In this document: positions 53,050 through 61,898 of the stretch, piece after piece
Numbering within the stretch: position 1 is the stretch's first letter
How the letters are laid out: every line of letters begins with the position of its first letter
From: Falsiroseomonas sp050563545
Lineage (GTDB): Bacteria; Pseudomonadota; Alphaproteobacteria; Acetobacterales; Acetobacteraceae
NCBI RefSeq assembly: GCF_050563545.1
Contig: NZ_JBNXUM010000001.1
Span: 310,001-374,000 of the forward strand
DNA: 64,000 bases
Direction of reading: 5' to 3'
The notes under the pieces: model-generated
Database searches by the model: none
What the model was told of the DNA's origin: nothing
Seen by the model: the letters and a program-made list of their open reading frames with translations, nothing else
Program-made: the position numbers and the translations under genes

Positions 53050-55269
53050 TCAGGCCTGGTCCGCGGGCTTCACGAAGCGGTCGAGGACGCGCTTCGTGTC
53101 GGACTTGTCGAAGGCGATCTCGAGGCGGTCGTCATCCACCGCGGTCACCGTGCCGTAGCCGAACTTATCGTGGAACACGCGGTCGCCGCGCTGGAAGCTG
53201 GCGACCTGCGCAGGCCGTTCCTTCACCTCCCACGATCCTGCCTCGATCACGCGAGGGCGTCGCGCGAAGAGGCCGCCGCCGGCGCCGAACACCGACGGCA
53301 CGTCGCGCTGCATGCGCATGGCGCTCGCGCCCTCGCGCGTCACCATGTCCTCGGGCAGCTCGTCCAGGAAACGCGACGGGATCGCGGAGGACCAGTTGCC
53401 GTAGATCCGGCGGTTCGCGGCGTGGCTGATCACCGCGCGCTTCCGCGCCCGCGTGATGCCGACGTAAGCGAGGCGCCGCTCCTCCTCCAGCGCCTTCTCG
53501 CCACCCTCATCCAGGCTGCGCTGCGACGGGAACAGCCCTTCCTCCCAGCCCGGCAGGAAGACCGTGTCGAACTCGAGGCCCTTCGCCGCGTGCAGCGTCA
53601 TCACCTGCACGCGCTCGCCCTCGGCGTTCTCGTCATTCTCCATCACCAGCGCGACGTGATCCAGGAACCCCGCGAGCGACTGGAACTCCCCCATCGCGCG
53701 CAGCAGTTCCTTCAGGTTCTCGAGCCTGCCCTGCGCCTCCGGGTCCTTCTTCACCGTGGCGGCTTCCTGCCACATCGCGGTGTAGCCGCTCTCCTCCAGC
53801 ATCGTCGCGGCCGCGACGACATGGCCTTCTTTCTCGTTCACGCCGCGCCAGCGCGCGAAGCCCTGCATGAGTTCGCGGATCGCGTTGCGCGGCTTCGGCT
53901 TCAGCGCGTCGCCTTCCACGATGCGCTCGGCGGCGGCCGCGAGCGGGATGCGTTCCACCCGCGCGAGGTCATGGAGCAGCCGCAGCCCGCTCTCGCCCAG
54001 GCCCCGCTTCGGCGTGTTGACGATGCGCTCGAAGGCGAGGTCGTCGGCGGGCTGGTTGAGGATGCGGAGATACGCCATCGCGTCGCGGATCTCCGCGCGC
54101 TCGTAGAACTTCAGCCCGCCCACAACGCGATAGGGCAGGCCGAGCACGATGAGACGTTCCTCGAAGCTGCGGGTCTGGAAGCCCGCGCGCACCAGGATCG
54201 CGCATTCGCTCAGGCTCTCGCCGGATCGCCGCGCCGTCTCGATGCGGTCGCCGACCATGCGCGCCTCCTCCTCGCTGTCCCAGAGCGAGACGACGCGCAC
54301 CTTCTCGCCGTCGGCGTCGTTGCGCCCGGGCCGCAGCGTCTTGCCGAGGCGCCCCGTGTTGCGCGCGATCAGTCCCGACGCCGCGCCGAGGATGGGGCGC
54401 GTCGATCGGTAATTGGCTTCCAGCCGCACGATCTTCGCGCCGCGAAAATCCTTCTCAAAGCGCAGGATGTTCTCGATCTCGGCGCCGCGCCAGGAATAGA
54501 TGGACTGATCGTCGTCGCCGACGCAGCAGATGTTCTGAGGCTGCGGGTCGGGGCGCTGCGCCAGCAGGCGCAGCCAGAGATACTGCACGAGGTTCGTGTC
54601 CTGGTACTCGTCGACCAGGATGTAGCGGAAGGTCCGGTGGTAGTCGGCCAGCACCTCGGCGTGGCCGCGCAGGATCTCCGTCACGTGCAGCAGCAGGTCG
54701 CCGAAATCCGCGGCGTTGAGGTCGCGCAGGCGCTGCTGGTAGCCCTCGTACAGCGCCTTGGCGCGGCCCGCGGCGTAGTCCGTGTCCTCGGCCGGCGTGA
54801 CGCGCGCGGGCGTCAGGCCGCGGTCCTTCCAGCGCTGGATCTGCGCCATCAGCCCCTGCGGCGGCCAGCGCTTGGTGTCGACGCCCGCGACCTCCATCAC
54901 CTGCTTCAACAGGCGAAGCTGGTCGTCGGTGTCGAGGATGGTGAAGGACGGATTGAGCCCGACCAGGGCCGCGTGGCGGCGCAGCATGCGCGCACACAGC
55001 GCGTGGAAGGTGCCGAGCCAGAGCCCCTCCACCGGGCGGCCGAGGATCGCCCCGATCCTCTCGCGCATCTCGCGCGCGGCCTTGTTGGTGAAGGTGACGG
55101 CGAGCACTTCCCAAGGCCGCGCCTTGCCGCTCATCAATATGTGGGCGAAGCGCGTCGTCAGCACGCGCGTCTTGCCGGTGCCGGCGCCGGCCAGCACCAG
55201 GAGCGGGCCGTCGATGGTCTCGACGGCCTCGCGCTGCTCGGGGTTCAGCTTCGCCAGATACTCGCTCAC
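53050..55269 (-). CDS. UvrD/PcrA-type superfamily 1 DNA helicase
   Basis: A 739-residue 3'-5' helicase for repair and replication. Motifs: Q-motif LNPEQREAV, Walker A VLAGAGTGKTRVLT, DEYQDTN (Walker B), GDDDQSIYSWRGA (III), EANYRST (IV), VQVMTLHAAKGLEFDTVF (V) and EERRLAYVGITRA (VI). The C-terminal Tudor-like segment (QRGDRVFHDKFGYGTV) is the PcrA/UvrD RNA polymerase-binding type. The start is GTG at 55269, forming a GTGA overlap with the pentapeptide gene, in preference to GTG at 55275. Confidence 0.95.
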   Translation of the reverse strand: MSEYLAKLNPEQREAVETIDGPLLVLAGAGTGKTRVLTTRFAHILMSGKARPWEVLAVTFTNKAAREMRERIGAILGRPVEGLWLGTFHALCARMLRRHAALVGLNPSFTILDTDDQLRLLKQVMEVAGVDTKRWPPQGLMAQIQRWKDRGLTPARVTPAEDTDYAAGRAKALYEGYQQRLRDLNAADFGDLLLHVTEILRGHAEVLADYHRTFRYILVDEYQDTNLVQYLWLRLLAQRPDPQPQNICCVGDDDQSIYSWRGAEIENILRFEKDFRGAKIVRLEANYRSTRPILGAASGLIARNTGRLGKTLRPGRNDADGEKVRVVSLWDSEEEARMVGDRIETARRSGESLSECAILVRAGFQTRSFEERLIVLGLPYRVVGGLKFYERAEIRDAMAYLRILNQPADDLAFERIVNTPKRGLGESGLRLLHDLARVERIPLAAAAERIVEGDALKPKPRNAIRELMQGFARWRGVNEKEGHVVAAATMLEESGYTAMWQEAATVKKDPEAQGRLENLKELLRAMGEFQSLAGFLDHVALVMENDENAEGERVQVMTLHAAKGLEFDTVFLPGWEEGLFPSQRSLDEGGEKALEEERRLAYVGITRARKRAVISHAANRRIYGNWSSAIPSRFLDELPEDMVTREGASAMRMQRDVPSVFGAGGGLFARRPRVIEAGSWEVKERPAQVASFQRGDRVFHDKFGYGTVTAVDDDRLEIAFDKSDTKRVLDRFVKPADQA

Positions 55270-55763
55270 TGGCACGTCCCCACGGAACCGGCCGCACAGA
55301 TGCGCTGCCCGTCGGTCCAGCGCGCGCCGTCGAGCGTCGCGCCGGACAGATCGGCGCCCGCCAGCATCGCGCCCGTCAGGTCGGCGCCCGAGAGATCCGC
55401 GCGGAACAGCCGCGCGCGGCGGAGGTCGGTGCGCACCAGCTTCGCACCCCGCAGCTCCGCCCGCGTCAGGTCGGCCTCGCGCAGCGTGGCGTCGGTCAGG
55501 TTGGCCTCGGACAGGTCGGCGGAGACGAAGCGCACATCGATCGCCTCGGCGCCGACCAACATCGCGCCATGCAGCCTGGCGCGCTGGAAGGACGCGTCGC
55601 GCAGCGTCGCGCGCGAGAGGTCAGCGCCCGAGAGGTCGCGCCCATCCAGCAGGCAGCGCCGCCAGACCACATCAGGGCCTGGCGGGTCGGTGCAGGACGC
55701 CATGGCCGGCGATGCGGCCAGCATCGCCAGCACGGCGGGAATCCAGAGGGATCGACGGGGCAC
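55266..55763 (-). CDS. Secreted pentapeptide-repeat protein
   Basis: A roughly 165-residue protein. An N-terminal signal (MPRRSLWIPAVLAMLAASPAMA) is followed by about 15 A(D/N)LxxA pentapeptides, such as LSGADLSRATLRDASF and LSEANLTDATLREADL, forming a right-handed beta-helix. Two cysteines lie near each end. It is an exported protein, unlike Qnr-type gyrase protectors. The start is not certain: GTG 55763 gives a clean signal; GTG 55808 is the longer option. Overlaps the helicase gene by 4 bp. An unusual operon partner for a helicase. Confidence 0.82.
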   Translation of the reverse strand: MPRRSLWIPAVLAMLAASPAMASCTDPPGPDVVWRRCLLDGRDLSGADLSRATLRDASFQRARLHGAMLVGAEAIDVRFVSADLSEANLTDATLREADLTRAELRGAKLVRTDLRRARLFRADLSGADLTGAMLAGADLSGATLDGARWTDGQRICAAGSVGTCQ

Positions 55764-55813
55764 GGCGCCGGATATAGAACAGCCTGCGAACGTCTCCAAC
55801 CGCCGCACACGCC

Positions 55814-56749
55814 TTGGCCTTCATCGGAACCGCACTCGAATGGATGGCCCGGCGCGGCGGGCTGTTGCTTGCCGGCTGCATCTTCGTGGGCCTGGCCGTC
55901 CCCCCGCTGGCCTCGCTGCTGCGGGAGACGCTGACGATCACCGTCGCGGGGCTGATGACGCTGGTGATGCTGCGCATCGACCTCGTGCAGGTCGTCTCCT
56001 ATCTCCGCCGGCCGCTCCTGGTCGCGGCGTTGCTGGCCTGGCTGCTGCTGGCCTGCCCGCTGATCGCCTTCGCCGTCGCGCGCGCCACGGGGCTCGACGG
56101 GCCGCTCGGCGCTGCGCTGGTGATCATGGCGACGGGCTGCGCCGCAACCTCCTCGCCGGCCTTCGCGCGGCTGGTGGGGCTGGATGCCTCGATCTCCCTG
56201 GTCGCGGCGGTGCTGTCCACACTGCTCGTGCCCTTCACGGCGCCGCCGCTGGCGCTCGGGCTGCTCGGCGTCGATCTCTCGATCTCGATCGCCGCGCTGA
56301 TGGGACGGCTGGCGCTGATCGTGCTGCTGCCGCTGGCGGTCGCGCTGGCGATCCGCCGCATGGTCGCGCCGGCGCGGCTGGCGGCCTGGTCTGGGCGGGT
56401 GGACGGAACGATCGTGCTGCTGCTCGTGATCTACGGCATCGGCGTGATGGACGGGATGCAGGCCAGGCTGCTGTCGGACCCGGCCTGGGTCGCGGGCGGG
56501 CTGGCGCTCGCATTCGCGGGCAATCTCGGGCTCAACCTGCTGACCGCCGCGGCGATGTGGCGCACGGGGCGGCGCATCGCGCTCGCGGCAGGGCTGCTCA
56601 GCGGCAACCGGAACATGGCGCTCTACCTTGCGGTGCTGCCGGCCGCGACCGAGCCGCGGATCCTGCTGTTCTTCGCGCTCTGCCAGTTCCCGCTCTTCCT
56701 CAGCCCCTTCCTGCTGCGCCCGGTCTACGACCGCTTGCGGCACGGCTGA
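55814..56749 (+). CDS. BASS (bile acid:Na+ symporter-like) family transporter
   Basis: A 311-residue protein with about ten hydrophobic segments. It starts MAFIGTALEWMARRGGLLLAG and has ATGCAATSSPAFARLVGLD, a BASS-type core helix break, and LLSGNRNMALYLAV near residue 260 (the G-x-x-N segment of the second repeat). Probably a sodium-coupled organic-anion carrier; substrate unknown. The start is uncertain: TTG 55814 or ATG 55844. Divergent from the pentapeptide gene. Confidence 0.8.
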   Translation: MAFIGTALEWMARRGGLLLAGCIFVGLAVPPLASLLRETLTITVAGLMTLVMLRIDLVQVVSYLRRPLLVAALLAWLLLACPLIAFAVARATGLDGPLGAALVIMATGCAATSSPAFARLVGLDASISLVAAVLSTLLVPFTAPPLALGLLGVDLSISIAALMGRLALIVLLPLAVALAIRRMVAPARLAAWSGRVDGTIVLLLVIYGIGVMDGMQARLLSDPAWVAGGLALAFAGNLGLNLLTAAAMWRTGRRIALAAGLLSGNRNMALYLAVLPAATEPRILLFFALCQFPLFLSPFLLRPVYDRLRHG

Positions 56750-56830
56750 CATCGCGGGATATCGATAGCGCAATCGCTGGTCGTTGCACCGCGCCCCACG
56801 CTAGCCTGTTGCGAGAGGAAGAGGCACGCC

Positions 56831-57709
56831 ATGGCCAGGAAGCACAAGAAGCACGACGACGGGAAGCCGAAGAAGGCACGGGAGCCGTCGCCGCCGCCCG
56901 CAAAGGACAGCCCCTTCCGCGCCGACGGCAAGCTCTCCCGCAAGGCCTATGAGGCCGCGCTGTTCGACCTGCATGTCGAGCTCGTGAAGCTGCAGGAATG
57001 GGCGAAGGCGACGGGCGCCAAGGTCTGCATCGTGTTCGAGGGCCGCGACGGCGCCGGCAAGGGCGGAACCATCAAGGCGATCACCGAACGCGTCAGCCCC
57101 CGCGTCTTCCGCGTCGTCGCGCTGCCGGCGCCGACGGAACGGCAGAAATCCCAGATGTACATCCAGCGCTACATCGAGCACCTGCCCGCCGGCGGCGAGA
57201 TCGTCATCTTCGACCGTTCCTGGTACAACCGGGCGGGCGTCGAGCGCGTCATGGGATACGCCACGGACCAGCAGGTCGAGCGCTTCCTCCAGACGGTCCC
57301 GGCGGTGGAGAAGGCCATCATCGAATCCGGCGTCATCCTGCTGAAGTACTGGCTCGAGGTCGGCATGGAGGAGCAGACGAAGCGCCTGACGGAGCGCATC
57401 GAGGACGGCCGGAAGACCTGGAAGCTCTCGCCGATGGACCTGAAGAGCTACAGCCGCTGGCACGACTATTCGCGCGCGCGGGACGCGATGTTCCAGGCGA
57501 CGGACAGTTCCTGGGCGCCCTGGTACGTCGTGCATTCCGACGACAAGCGGCGCGCGCGGCTGAACATCATCCGCCACCTCCTGCGCCACATCCCCTACGA
57601 GGCGCCGAAGCGGGACAAGGTGAAGCTGCCGAAGCGCGGCGACCCCGGCGGCTATGTCGAGCCCGACTATCCCTGGAAGGTCGTGACGGATACGGTCGGG
57701 CCGGGCTGA
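56831..57709 (+). CDS. ppk2: Polyphosphate kinase 2
   Basis: A 292-residue PPK2 enzyme that transfers phosphate between polyphosphate and ADP/GDP. The N-terminus is Lys-rich (MARKHKKHDDGKPKKAREPS). The P-loop is FEGRDGAGKGGTIKAI near residue 69, followed by YIQRYIEHLPAGGEIVIFDRSWYNRAGVERVMG (lid and Walker-B region) and RWHDYSRARDAMFQATD. Single-domain class I layout. GAGGAAGAGG precedes the ATG. Confidence 0.95.
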   Translation: MARKHKKHDDGKPKKAREPSPPPAKDSPFRADGKLSRKAYEAALFDLHVELVKLQEWAKATGAKVCIVFEGRDGAGKGGTIKAITERVSPRVFRVVALPAPTERQKSQMYIQRYIEHLPAGGEIVIFDRSWYNRAGVERVMGYATDQQVERFLQTVPAVEKAIIESGVILLKYWLEVGMEEQTKRLTERIEDGRKTWKLSPMDLKSYSRWHDYSRARDAMFQATDSSWAPWYVVHSDDKRRARLNIIRHLLRHIPYEAPKRDKVKLPKRGDPGGYVEPDYPWKVVTDTVGPG

Positions 57710-57741
57710 GGGCCCGCGGACGACGCCGGCCAGGACCCGCC

Positions 57742-58083
57742 ATGCCATCGGACGGCATGCCGGCCGCGGCGCCGGTCCCGTCCCGGACTTCGCGACGGTG
57801 GCGGCCAACACGCAGCGCTTCGGCCGATGGTCTACAAGGAGCCTTCGCCAGCGTCCTGCCACGCCACCACTTCGCGCTGATCACCAACTCCGCCGCGCCC
57901 GCACAGCACCGCAACGCCGCGATCCGGCTCGGGCAGTTCCGCCCGCCCGACCTCCGCGCCGCGCCCTTCGGCTGGCCGGTGGACCCCGTCTTCGCCTTCG
58001 GCAATGCCCGGTGGCGGAAGTCGGTCGTGCTCCGGGACCGCGACCATGTCGCGCGCCTGGTGGCGCCGACGGCGGGAAACTGA
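57742..58083 (+). CDS. Hypothetical ORF downstream of ppk2, uncertain
   Basis: A 113-residue reading frame, starting ATG 57742, fills part of the 458-bp gap after ppk2. Its second half (LPRHHFALITNSAAPAQHRN and FGNARWRKSVVLRDRDHVAR) has a normal amino-acid balance. The first half is Arg/Ser/Pro-rich. There is no clear ribosome site and I recognise no family. It may be a decayed or short hypothetical gene. Confidence 0.3.
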   Translation: MPSDGMPAAAPVPSRTSRRWRPTRSASADGLQGAFASVLPRHHFALITNSAAPAQHRNAAIRLGQFRPPDLRAAPFGWPVDPVFAFGNARWRKSVVLRDRDHVARLVAPTAGN

Positions 58084-58167
58084 CGGCGCACTTTCCCTGT
58101 TCACCTCCCCTGTTCACGCGGCGGCGCGGCGGGCGTTAAGCTGGCGCCCTCACGGCAAGAGAAGCCC

Positions 58168-58599
58168 ATGTCCTGGCCCGTTTCCCGCCCTGGCGAACCC
58201 GCCGATCACGACCGTCCCTGGCACTGGGTGAGCCGGGTGGAGGATGGCGGGTCGCACCCGCTGCCGCTGGGCTGGAACCCGCATCTGCGCCACTGGGTGC
58301 TGTGGGACGGCGCGACGATCGCGCCCGAAGAAGCGGCGCGCCGCTTCGCCTATCTCGGCCCCTGCATGACGCCGGCCGAGACCGAGGCGAAGCTCGCCGA
58401 GGCGGTCGCCGCAGCCACGCCCGCCGCCCCCCCGCCGGAGGCGGAGCCGCGGGGCCTGGCGGCTCTCGCCGCCTCCGCCCTGCCAGAGCCGCCGCCCGAG
58501 ATGGTCTACAAGAAGAAGGCGATGGTGATGCACCTGATGATCTTCGCGGGGACGCTGTTCGGCACGCTCTTCATCGCCGAGAAGTTCATCCTGAGATAG
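58168..58599 (+). CDS. Small protein with C-terminal membrane anchor
   Basis: A 143-residue protein. An aromatic N-terminal part (SRPGEPADHDRPWHWVSRVE, then HPLPLGWNPHLRHWVLWDG) precedes an Ala/Pro linker, then one membrane helix at about residues 118-138 (AMVMHLMIFAGTLFGTLFIA). Probably tail-anchored in the inner membrane. Family not recognised. Confidence 0.75.
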   Translation: MSWPVSRPGEPADHDRPWHWVSRVEDGGSHPLPLGWNPHLRHWVLWDGATIAPEEAARRFAYLGPCMTPAETEAKLAEAVAAATPAAPPPEAEPRGLAALAASALPEPPPEMVYKKKAMVMHLMIFAGTLFGTLFIAEKFILR

Positions 58600-58606
58600 A
58601 CCCAGG

Positions 58607-58645
58607 GCGGCCGCCTTCGCCGCAGCGCGACGCGGCCGCGCTTTT
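58607..58645. terminator. Hairpin between convergent genes
   Basis: GCGGCCGC at 58607-58614 can pair with GCGGCCGC at 58632-58639, followed by GCTTTTC. It lies between the tail-anchored protein gene and metF stops. Confidence 0.5.
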
Positions 58646-59589
58646 CAGCCCGCCGCCTTCGGCCGCACCCCGAGCAGATGCGCGATCGCGTAGGTCAGGT
58701 CGGCGCGGTTCAGGGTGTAGAAGTGGAACTCGTCCACGCCGCTCGCCTGCAGGCGGCGCACCTGCTCCGCCGCGACGACGGCCGCGACCATCCGACGCGT
58801 GTCGGCATCCTCGTCCAGCCCCTCGAAGAGCTTCTCCATCCAGGCCGGCACGGACGCGCCGCACATCGCGCTGAATTTCTGGACCTGCTTGAAGTTCGAC
58901 ACCGGAAGAATGCCGGGGACGATCGGCACCGTGATCCCCGCCGCGCCGCAGAGGTCGAGGAAGCGGAGATAGATGTCAGTGTCGAAGAAGTACTGCGTGA
59001 TCGCCCGCGTCGCGCCCGCGTCGATCTTGCGCTTGAGGAAATCAAGGTCGGCGATGGCCGAGACCGCCGCGGGGTGCCGTTCGGGATAGGCGCCGACGCT
59101 GATGTCGAAATCCGCGATGTTGCGCAGGCCCCGGACGAGGTCCTCGGCCTGGGCATAGCCGCCGGGATGGGGGGTGTACTGGTTGGCGCCGGCCGGCGGG
59201 TCGCCGCGCAGCGCCACGATGTGCCGCACCCCCGCATCGAGGTAGCCGCGCGCGACCTCGTTCACTTCCTCCTTCGTCGCGCTGACGCAGGTCAGGTGGG
59301 CGGCCGGCGTCAGGCTGGTCTCGCGTGCCAGGCGGCTCACGGTCTCATGCGTTCGGGCGCGGGTCGAGCCGCCGGCGCCGTAGGTGACGGAGACGAAGCG
59401 GGGGCCGAGCGGCTCCAGCCGGCGGATCGCTGCCCAGAGCTGCTGCTCCAGCGTCTCGTTCTTCGGCGGGAAGAACTCGAAGGAAAGCTTGGGCGGGGGC
59501 AGGTCGGAGCCCAACGGCAGGCCGGCGACGCGCGGCCCCGTCAGCCAGCGCTGCAGGGTTCCCGGATCGGCTTGCACGGCGACGTTCAT
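58645..59589 (-). CDS. metF: Methylenetetrahydrofolate reductase
   Basis: A 314-residue FAD enzyme that reduces 5,10-methylene-THF to 5-methyl-THF for methionine synthesis. Motifs: LSFEFFPPKNETLEQQLW near residue 36, FVSVTYGAGGSTRARTHE, HLTCVSATKEEV, IVALRGDPPAG, the DFLKRKIDAGATRAITQYFFD barrel segment, and PIVPGILPV. Length matches. The ATG at 59589 follows GAGAGGATCAGG. Divergent from mlaA. Confidence 0.95.
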   Translation of the reverse strand: MNVAVQADPGTLQRWLTGPRVAGLPLGSDLPPPKLSFEFFPPKNETLEQQLWAAIRRLEPLGPRFVSVTYGAGGSTRARTHETVSRLARETSLTPAAHLTCVSATKEEVNEVARGYLDAGVRHIVALRGDPPAGANQYTPHPGGYAQAEDLVRGLRNIADFDISVGAYPERHPAAVSAIADLDFLKRKIDAGATRAITQYFFDTDIYLRFLDLCGAAGITVPIVPGILPVSNFKQVQKFSAMCGASVPAWMEKLFEGLDEDADTRRMVAAVVAAEQVRRLQASGVDEFHFYTLNRADLTYAIAHLLGVRPKAAG

Positions 59590-59731
59590 CCTGATCCTCT
59601 CCCGCCCGCGCGCCGTCCCCGGCGCAACATTGTGCAACGCGGAAAGTCCACCGTTCCGCTACAGCCGCCGCGCGCATATATAGACGGGGCCCGGGCGCCG
59701 GAAGCCCCGCGCCCCGTCCAGGAGACGCCGC

Positions 59732-60538
59732 TTGAGCCGCTCGCCCCGCCCGAGCCCTTGGTCCCGCCTGTTCCTCCTGCTGCTGCTCGGCGCGGGGCTG
59801 GCGGCCTGCGCGACTCGGCCGGACCCCTCGGACCCGGAGGCCGTTGCCGAGTTCCGGGAAGCCAACGACCCGCTGGAGCCGCTGAACCGTGCCTCCTATT
59901 TCGTGAACGACGGCATCGACACGCTGCTGCTGCGCCCCGCGGCCGAAGCCTATCGTATCTTCGTCCCGCCGGAGGTGCGCGTCGGCGTGCGCAACGTGCT
60001 CGGCAACGTGCGCACCCCCGTGGTGCTGCTGAACGACGTGCTGCAGGGCGACAGCTACGGCGCGGCGGAGACGCTCGGGCGCTTCCTGCTGAACACCACG
60101 CTCGGGGTGGGGGGGATCTTCGACGTGGCGAAGGACCTCGGCCTGCCGGGGCACGCCAACGACTTCGGGCAGACCCTGGCGCGCTGGGGCACCGGAGAGG
60201 GGCCCTATCTCTTCGTCCCGGTGCTCGGGCCTTCCAACCCGCGCGACCTCGCCGGCGCCGGCGCCGACCTCGCGACCAACCCGCTGAACTATGTCGGCGG
60301 CGAGTTCTGGAGCGGGCTGAACACCGGGCGCACCGTGGCGTCGGGCCTCGACACGCGCGAGGGCCTGATCGACCCGCTGGACGCGGTGCGGCGGGAGTCG
60401 CTCGATCCCTACGCGACGATCCGCAGCGCCTATCGCCAGCGGCGCGCGGCGGAGGTTGCGCGGACCTCCGGCGCCTCGCAGGCCGCCCGCGGCACCGGCT
60501 TCGGCGCCGGCACCGGCGGCCCCGGCCAGAACCGCTGA
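59732..60538 (+). CDS. mlaA: Outer-membrane lipoprotein MlaA (VacJ)
   Basis: A 268-residue lipoprotein that removes misplaced phospholipid from the outer leaflet of the outer membrane. Signal with lipobox LAAC (Cys26), then NDPLEPLNRASYFVNDGIDT, VRNVLGNVRTPVVLLNDVLQG and FGQTLARWGTGEGPYLFVPVLGPSNPRD, all MlaA signatures. The start is TTG at 59732 with GGAG 8 nt upstream. mlaC follows 39 bp later. Confidence 0.95.
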   Translation: MSRSPRPSPWSRLFLLLLLGAGLAACATRPDPSDPEAVAEFREANDPLEPLNRASYFVNDGIDTLLLRPAAEAYRIFVPPEVRVGVRNVLGNVRTPVVLLNDVLQGDSYGAAETLGRFLLNTTLGVGGIFDVAKDLGLPGHANDFGQTLARWGTGEGPYLFVPVLGPSNPRDLAGAGADLATNPLNYVGGEFWSGLNTGRTVASGLDTREGLIDPLDAVRRESLDPYATIRSAYRQRRAAEVARTSGASQAARGTGFGAGTGGPGQNR

Positions 60539-60577
60539 GGCAACCGCGACGCTGCCGACGAGCTTAGGACAGACGAG

Positions 60578-61210
60578 ATGACATCCACCCCGAGACGCGT
60601 CCTGCTGCTGGCCGGCCTGGGCGGCACCCTGCTTCCGCTTGCCGCCCGCGCGCAGCAGGTGGACATCGCGCGCGCCACCGCCTTCATCCAGGCGACGGGG
60701 CAGGAACTGGTGGCCGCGATTAACGCGACGAACCAGCCCGTCGCTGCCCGGCGCGAGCGCGTCGCACAGGTGCTGCGCCGCGCGGTGGACGTGGAGGGCG
60801 TCGGCCGCTTCATCCTCGGGCGCTGGTGGCGCAACGCGACGCCGGACCAGCACGCGGAATACCTTCGCCTGTTCGAGCAGGTGCTGATCCACAACCTCTC
60901 GGCGCGCTTCGGCGAATACCAGGGCGTGCGCTTCTCCCTCGGCCGCAGCCAGGCGCGGACGGAGGAGGACGCGCTGATCAACACCGTGGTGGAGCGCCCG
61001 GGCAACCCGGCCTTCGGGCTGGACTGGCGCGTCGCCGAGGTGAACGGCCAGCCCAAGGTGGTGGACGTGATCGCGGAGGGCACGAGCCTGCGGCTGACCA
61101 CGCGGAGCGAGTATTCCTCCGTCATCACGCGCAACAACGGCAATGTCGGCGCGCTGCTGGCGGCCATGCGCCAGCAGATCCAGCAATTGTCGGCGCGCGA
61201 GGGCGCGTAG
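60578..61210 (+). CDS. mlaC: Periplasmic phospholipid-binding protein MlaC
   Basis: A 210-residue MlaC/Ttg2D-type protein that ferries phospholipid between the MlaA complex and the inner-membrane MlaFEDB transporter. Signal MTSTPRRVLLLAGLGGTLLPLAARA with an RR pair. The core has VDVEGVGRFILGRWWRNATPDQ, FEQVLIHNLSARFGEYQG and VIAEGTSLRLTTRSEYSSVI. mlaFED genes are not in the window. Confidence 0.93.
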   Translation: MTSTPRRVLLLAGLGGTLLPLAARAQQVDIARATAFIQATGQELVAAINATNQPVAARRERVAQVLRRAVDVEGVGRFILGRWWRNATPDQHAEYLRLFEQVLIHNLSARFGEYQGVRFSLGRSQARTEEDALINTVVERPGNPAFGLDWRVAEVNGQPKVVDVIAEGTSLRLTTRSEYSSVITRNNGNVGALLAAMRQQIQQLSAREGA

Positions 61211-61234
61211 CCTTCTGCGCGCCGAAGCGCGACG

Positions 61235-61753
61235 CTACCTCACGCTCTCGAACACCAGCATCCGGTGCCCCTGGTGCCGGTACTCGCCGCATTCGCGCAT
61301 GCCGATGTCGGTCAGCACGCCGCGGGAGGCCATGTTGGTCTCGCGTGCCACGGCGATGATGCGCGCGAGGCCGGCGCGGTGGCCGAAGTCGAGCGTGGCG
61401 GCGGCGGCTTCCCGCGCATAGCCCTTGCCGCGGCAGGCCGGCCATAGCGCGAAGCGCAGCGCGACGCCGCGGCCGTCGGGGCGCTCCATCAGGCCGCAGA
61501 TGCCGAGGAACTCGCCGCTGCCCTGTTCGAAGACCGACCAAGTGCCGTAGCCCCGCACGAGCCAGAACTCGATGTCGTCCTCGAGCTCCTCCTTCGTGCG
61601 CTCCGCGCTGCGGGTGCCGTGCAGCATCAGGCCGAAGGCCTGCTCGTCGGCCTTGAGGCGGATGAGGTCGGGCAGGTGCTCCGGCCCGGGCGGGAGAAGC
61701 GAGAGACGCGCAGTGCGGAGGGTGCGAGGGGCAGCGTGGAGGTTGGGGGTCAT
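61235..61753 (-). CDS. GNAT-family N-acetyltransferase
   Basis: A 172-residue acetyltransferase of the RimJ/RimL type. It starts MTPNLHAAPRTLRTARLSLLPP and has FLGICGLMERPDGRGVALRFAL, WPACRGKGYAREAAAATLDFG (acetyl-CoA loop R-G-K-G-Y-A) and ETNMASRGVLTDIGM. The ATG at 61753 is used; the longer reading is encoded by the palindromic repeat upstream. Acceptor unknown. Confidence 0.9.
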   Translation of the reverse strand: MTPNLHAAPRTLRTARLSLLPPGPEHLPDLIRLKADEQAFGLMLHGTRSAERTKEELEDDIEFWLVRGYGTWSVFEQGSGEFLGICGLMERPDGRGVALRFALWPACRGKGYAREAAAATLDFGHRAGLARIIAVARETNMASRGVLTDIGMRECGEYRHQGHRMLVFESVR

Positions 61754-61783
61754 GCGGAAAGACCCGTGTGCAGTGCTGCCCAA

Positions 61784-61891
61784 GGCCCCCTCCCCATCCC
61801 TCCCCCGCAAAAGCGGGGGAGGGGGAAGAGAGAGCGGATGAACGCGCACTTGCCCTCCCCCGCTGTTGCGGGGGAGGGCTCGGAGGGGGCC
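61784..61891. repeat. GC-rich palindromic repeat, best-preserved copy
   Basis: An outer inverted repeat (GGCCCCCTCC at 61784-61793, GGAGGGGGCC at 61882-61891) encloses two perfect 11-bp palindromes with the arm CCCTCCCCCGC. They are 61798-61808/61813-61823 with AAAA between, and 61853-61863/61868-61878 with TGTT between. It lies between the ettA and GNAT genes. Confidence 0.88.
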
Positions 61892-61898
61892 TCTTCGG

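Noticed and set aside
53170..55813. Plus-strand frame antisense to the helicase
   Set aside because: Low-complexity shadow; the minus strand has the full helicase motif set.
59590..59731. SAM riboswitch in front of metF
   Set aside because: The 142-bp region also faces mlaA; I could not find the paired helices of a known SAM riboswitch.
61754..61849. Longer N-terminus of the GNAT protein
   Set aside because: The extra 32 codons are the palindromic repeat and lack family similarity; ATG at 61753 starts the conserved part.
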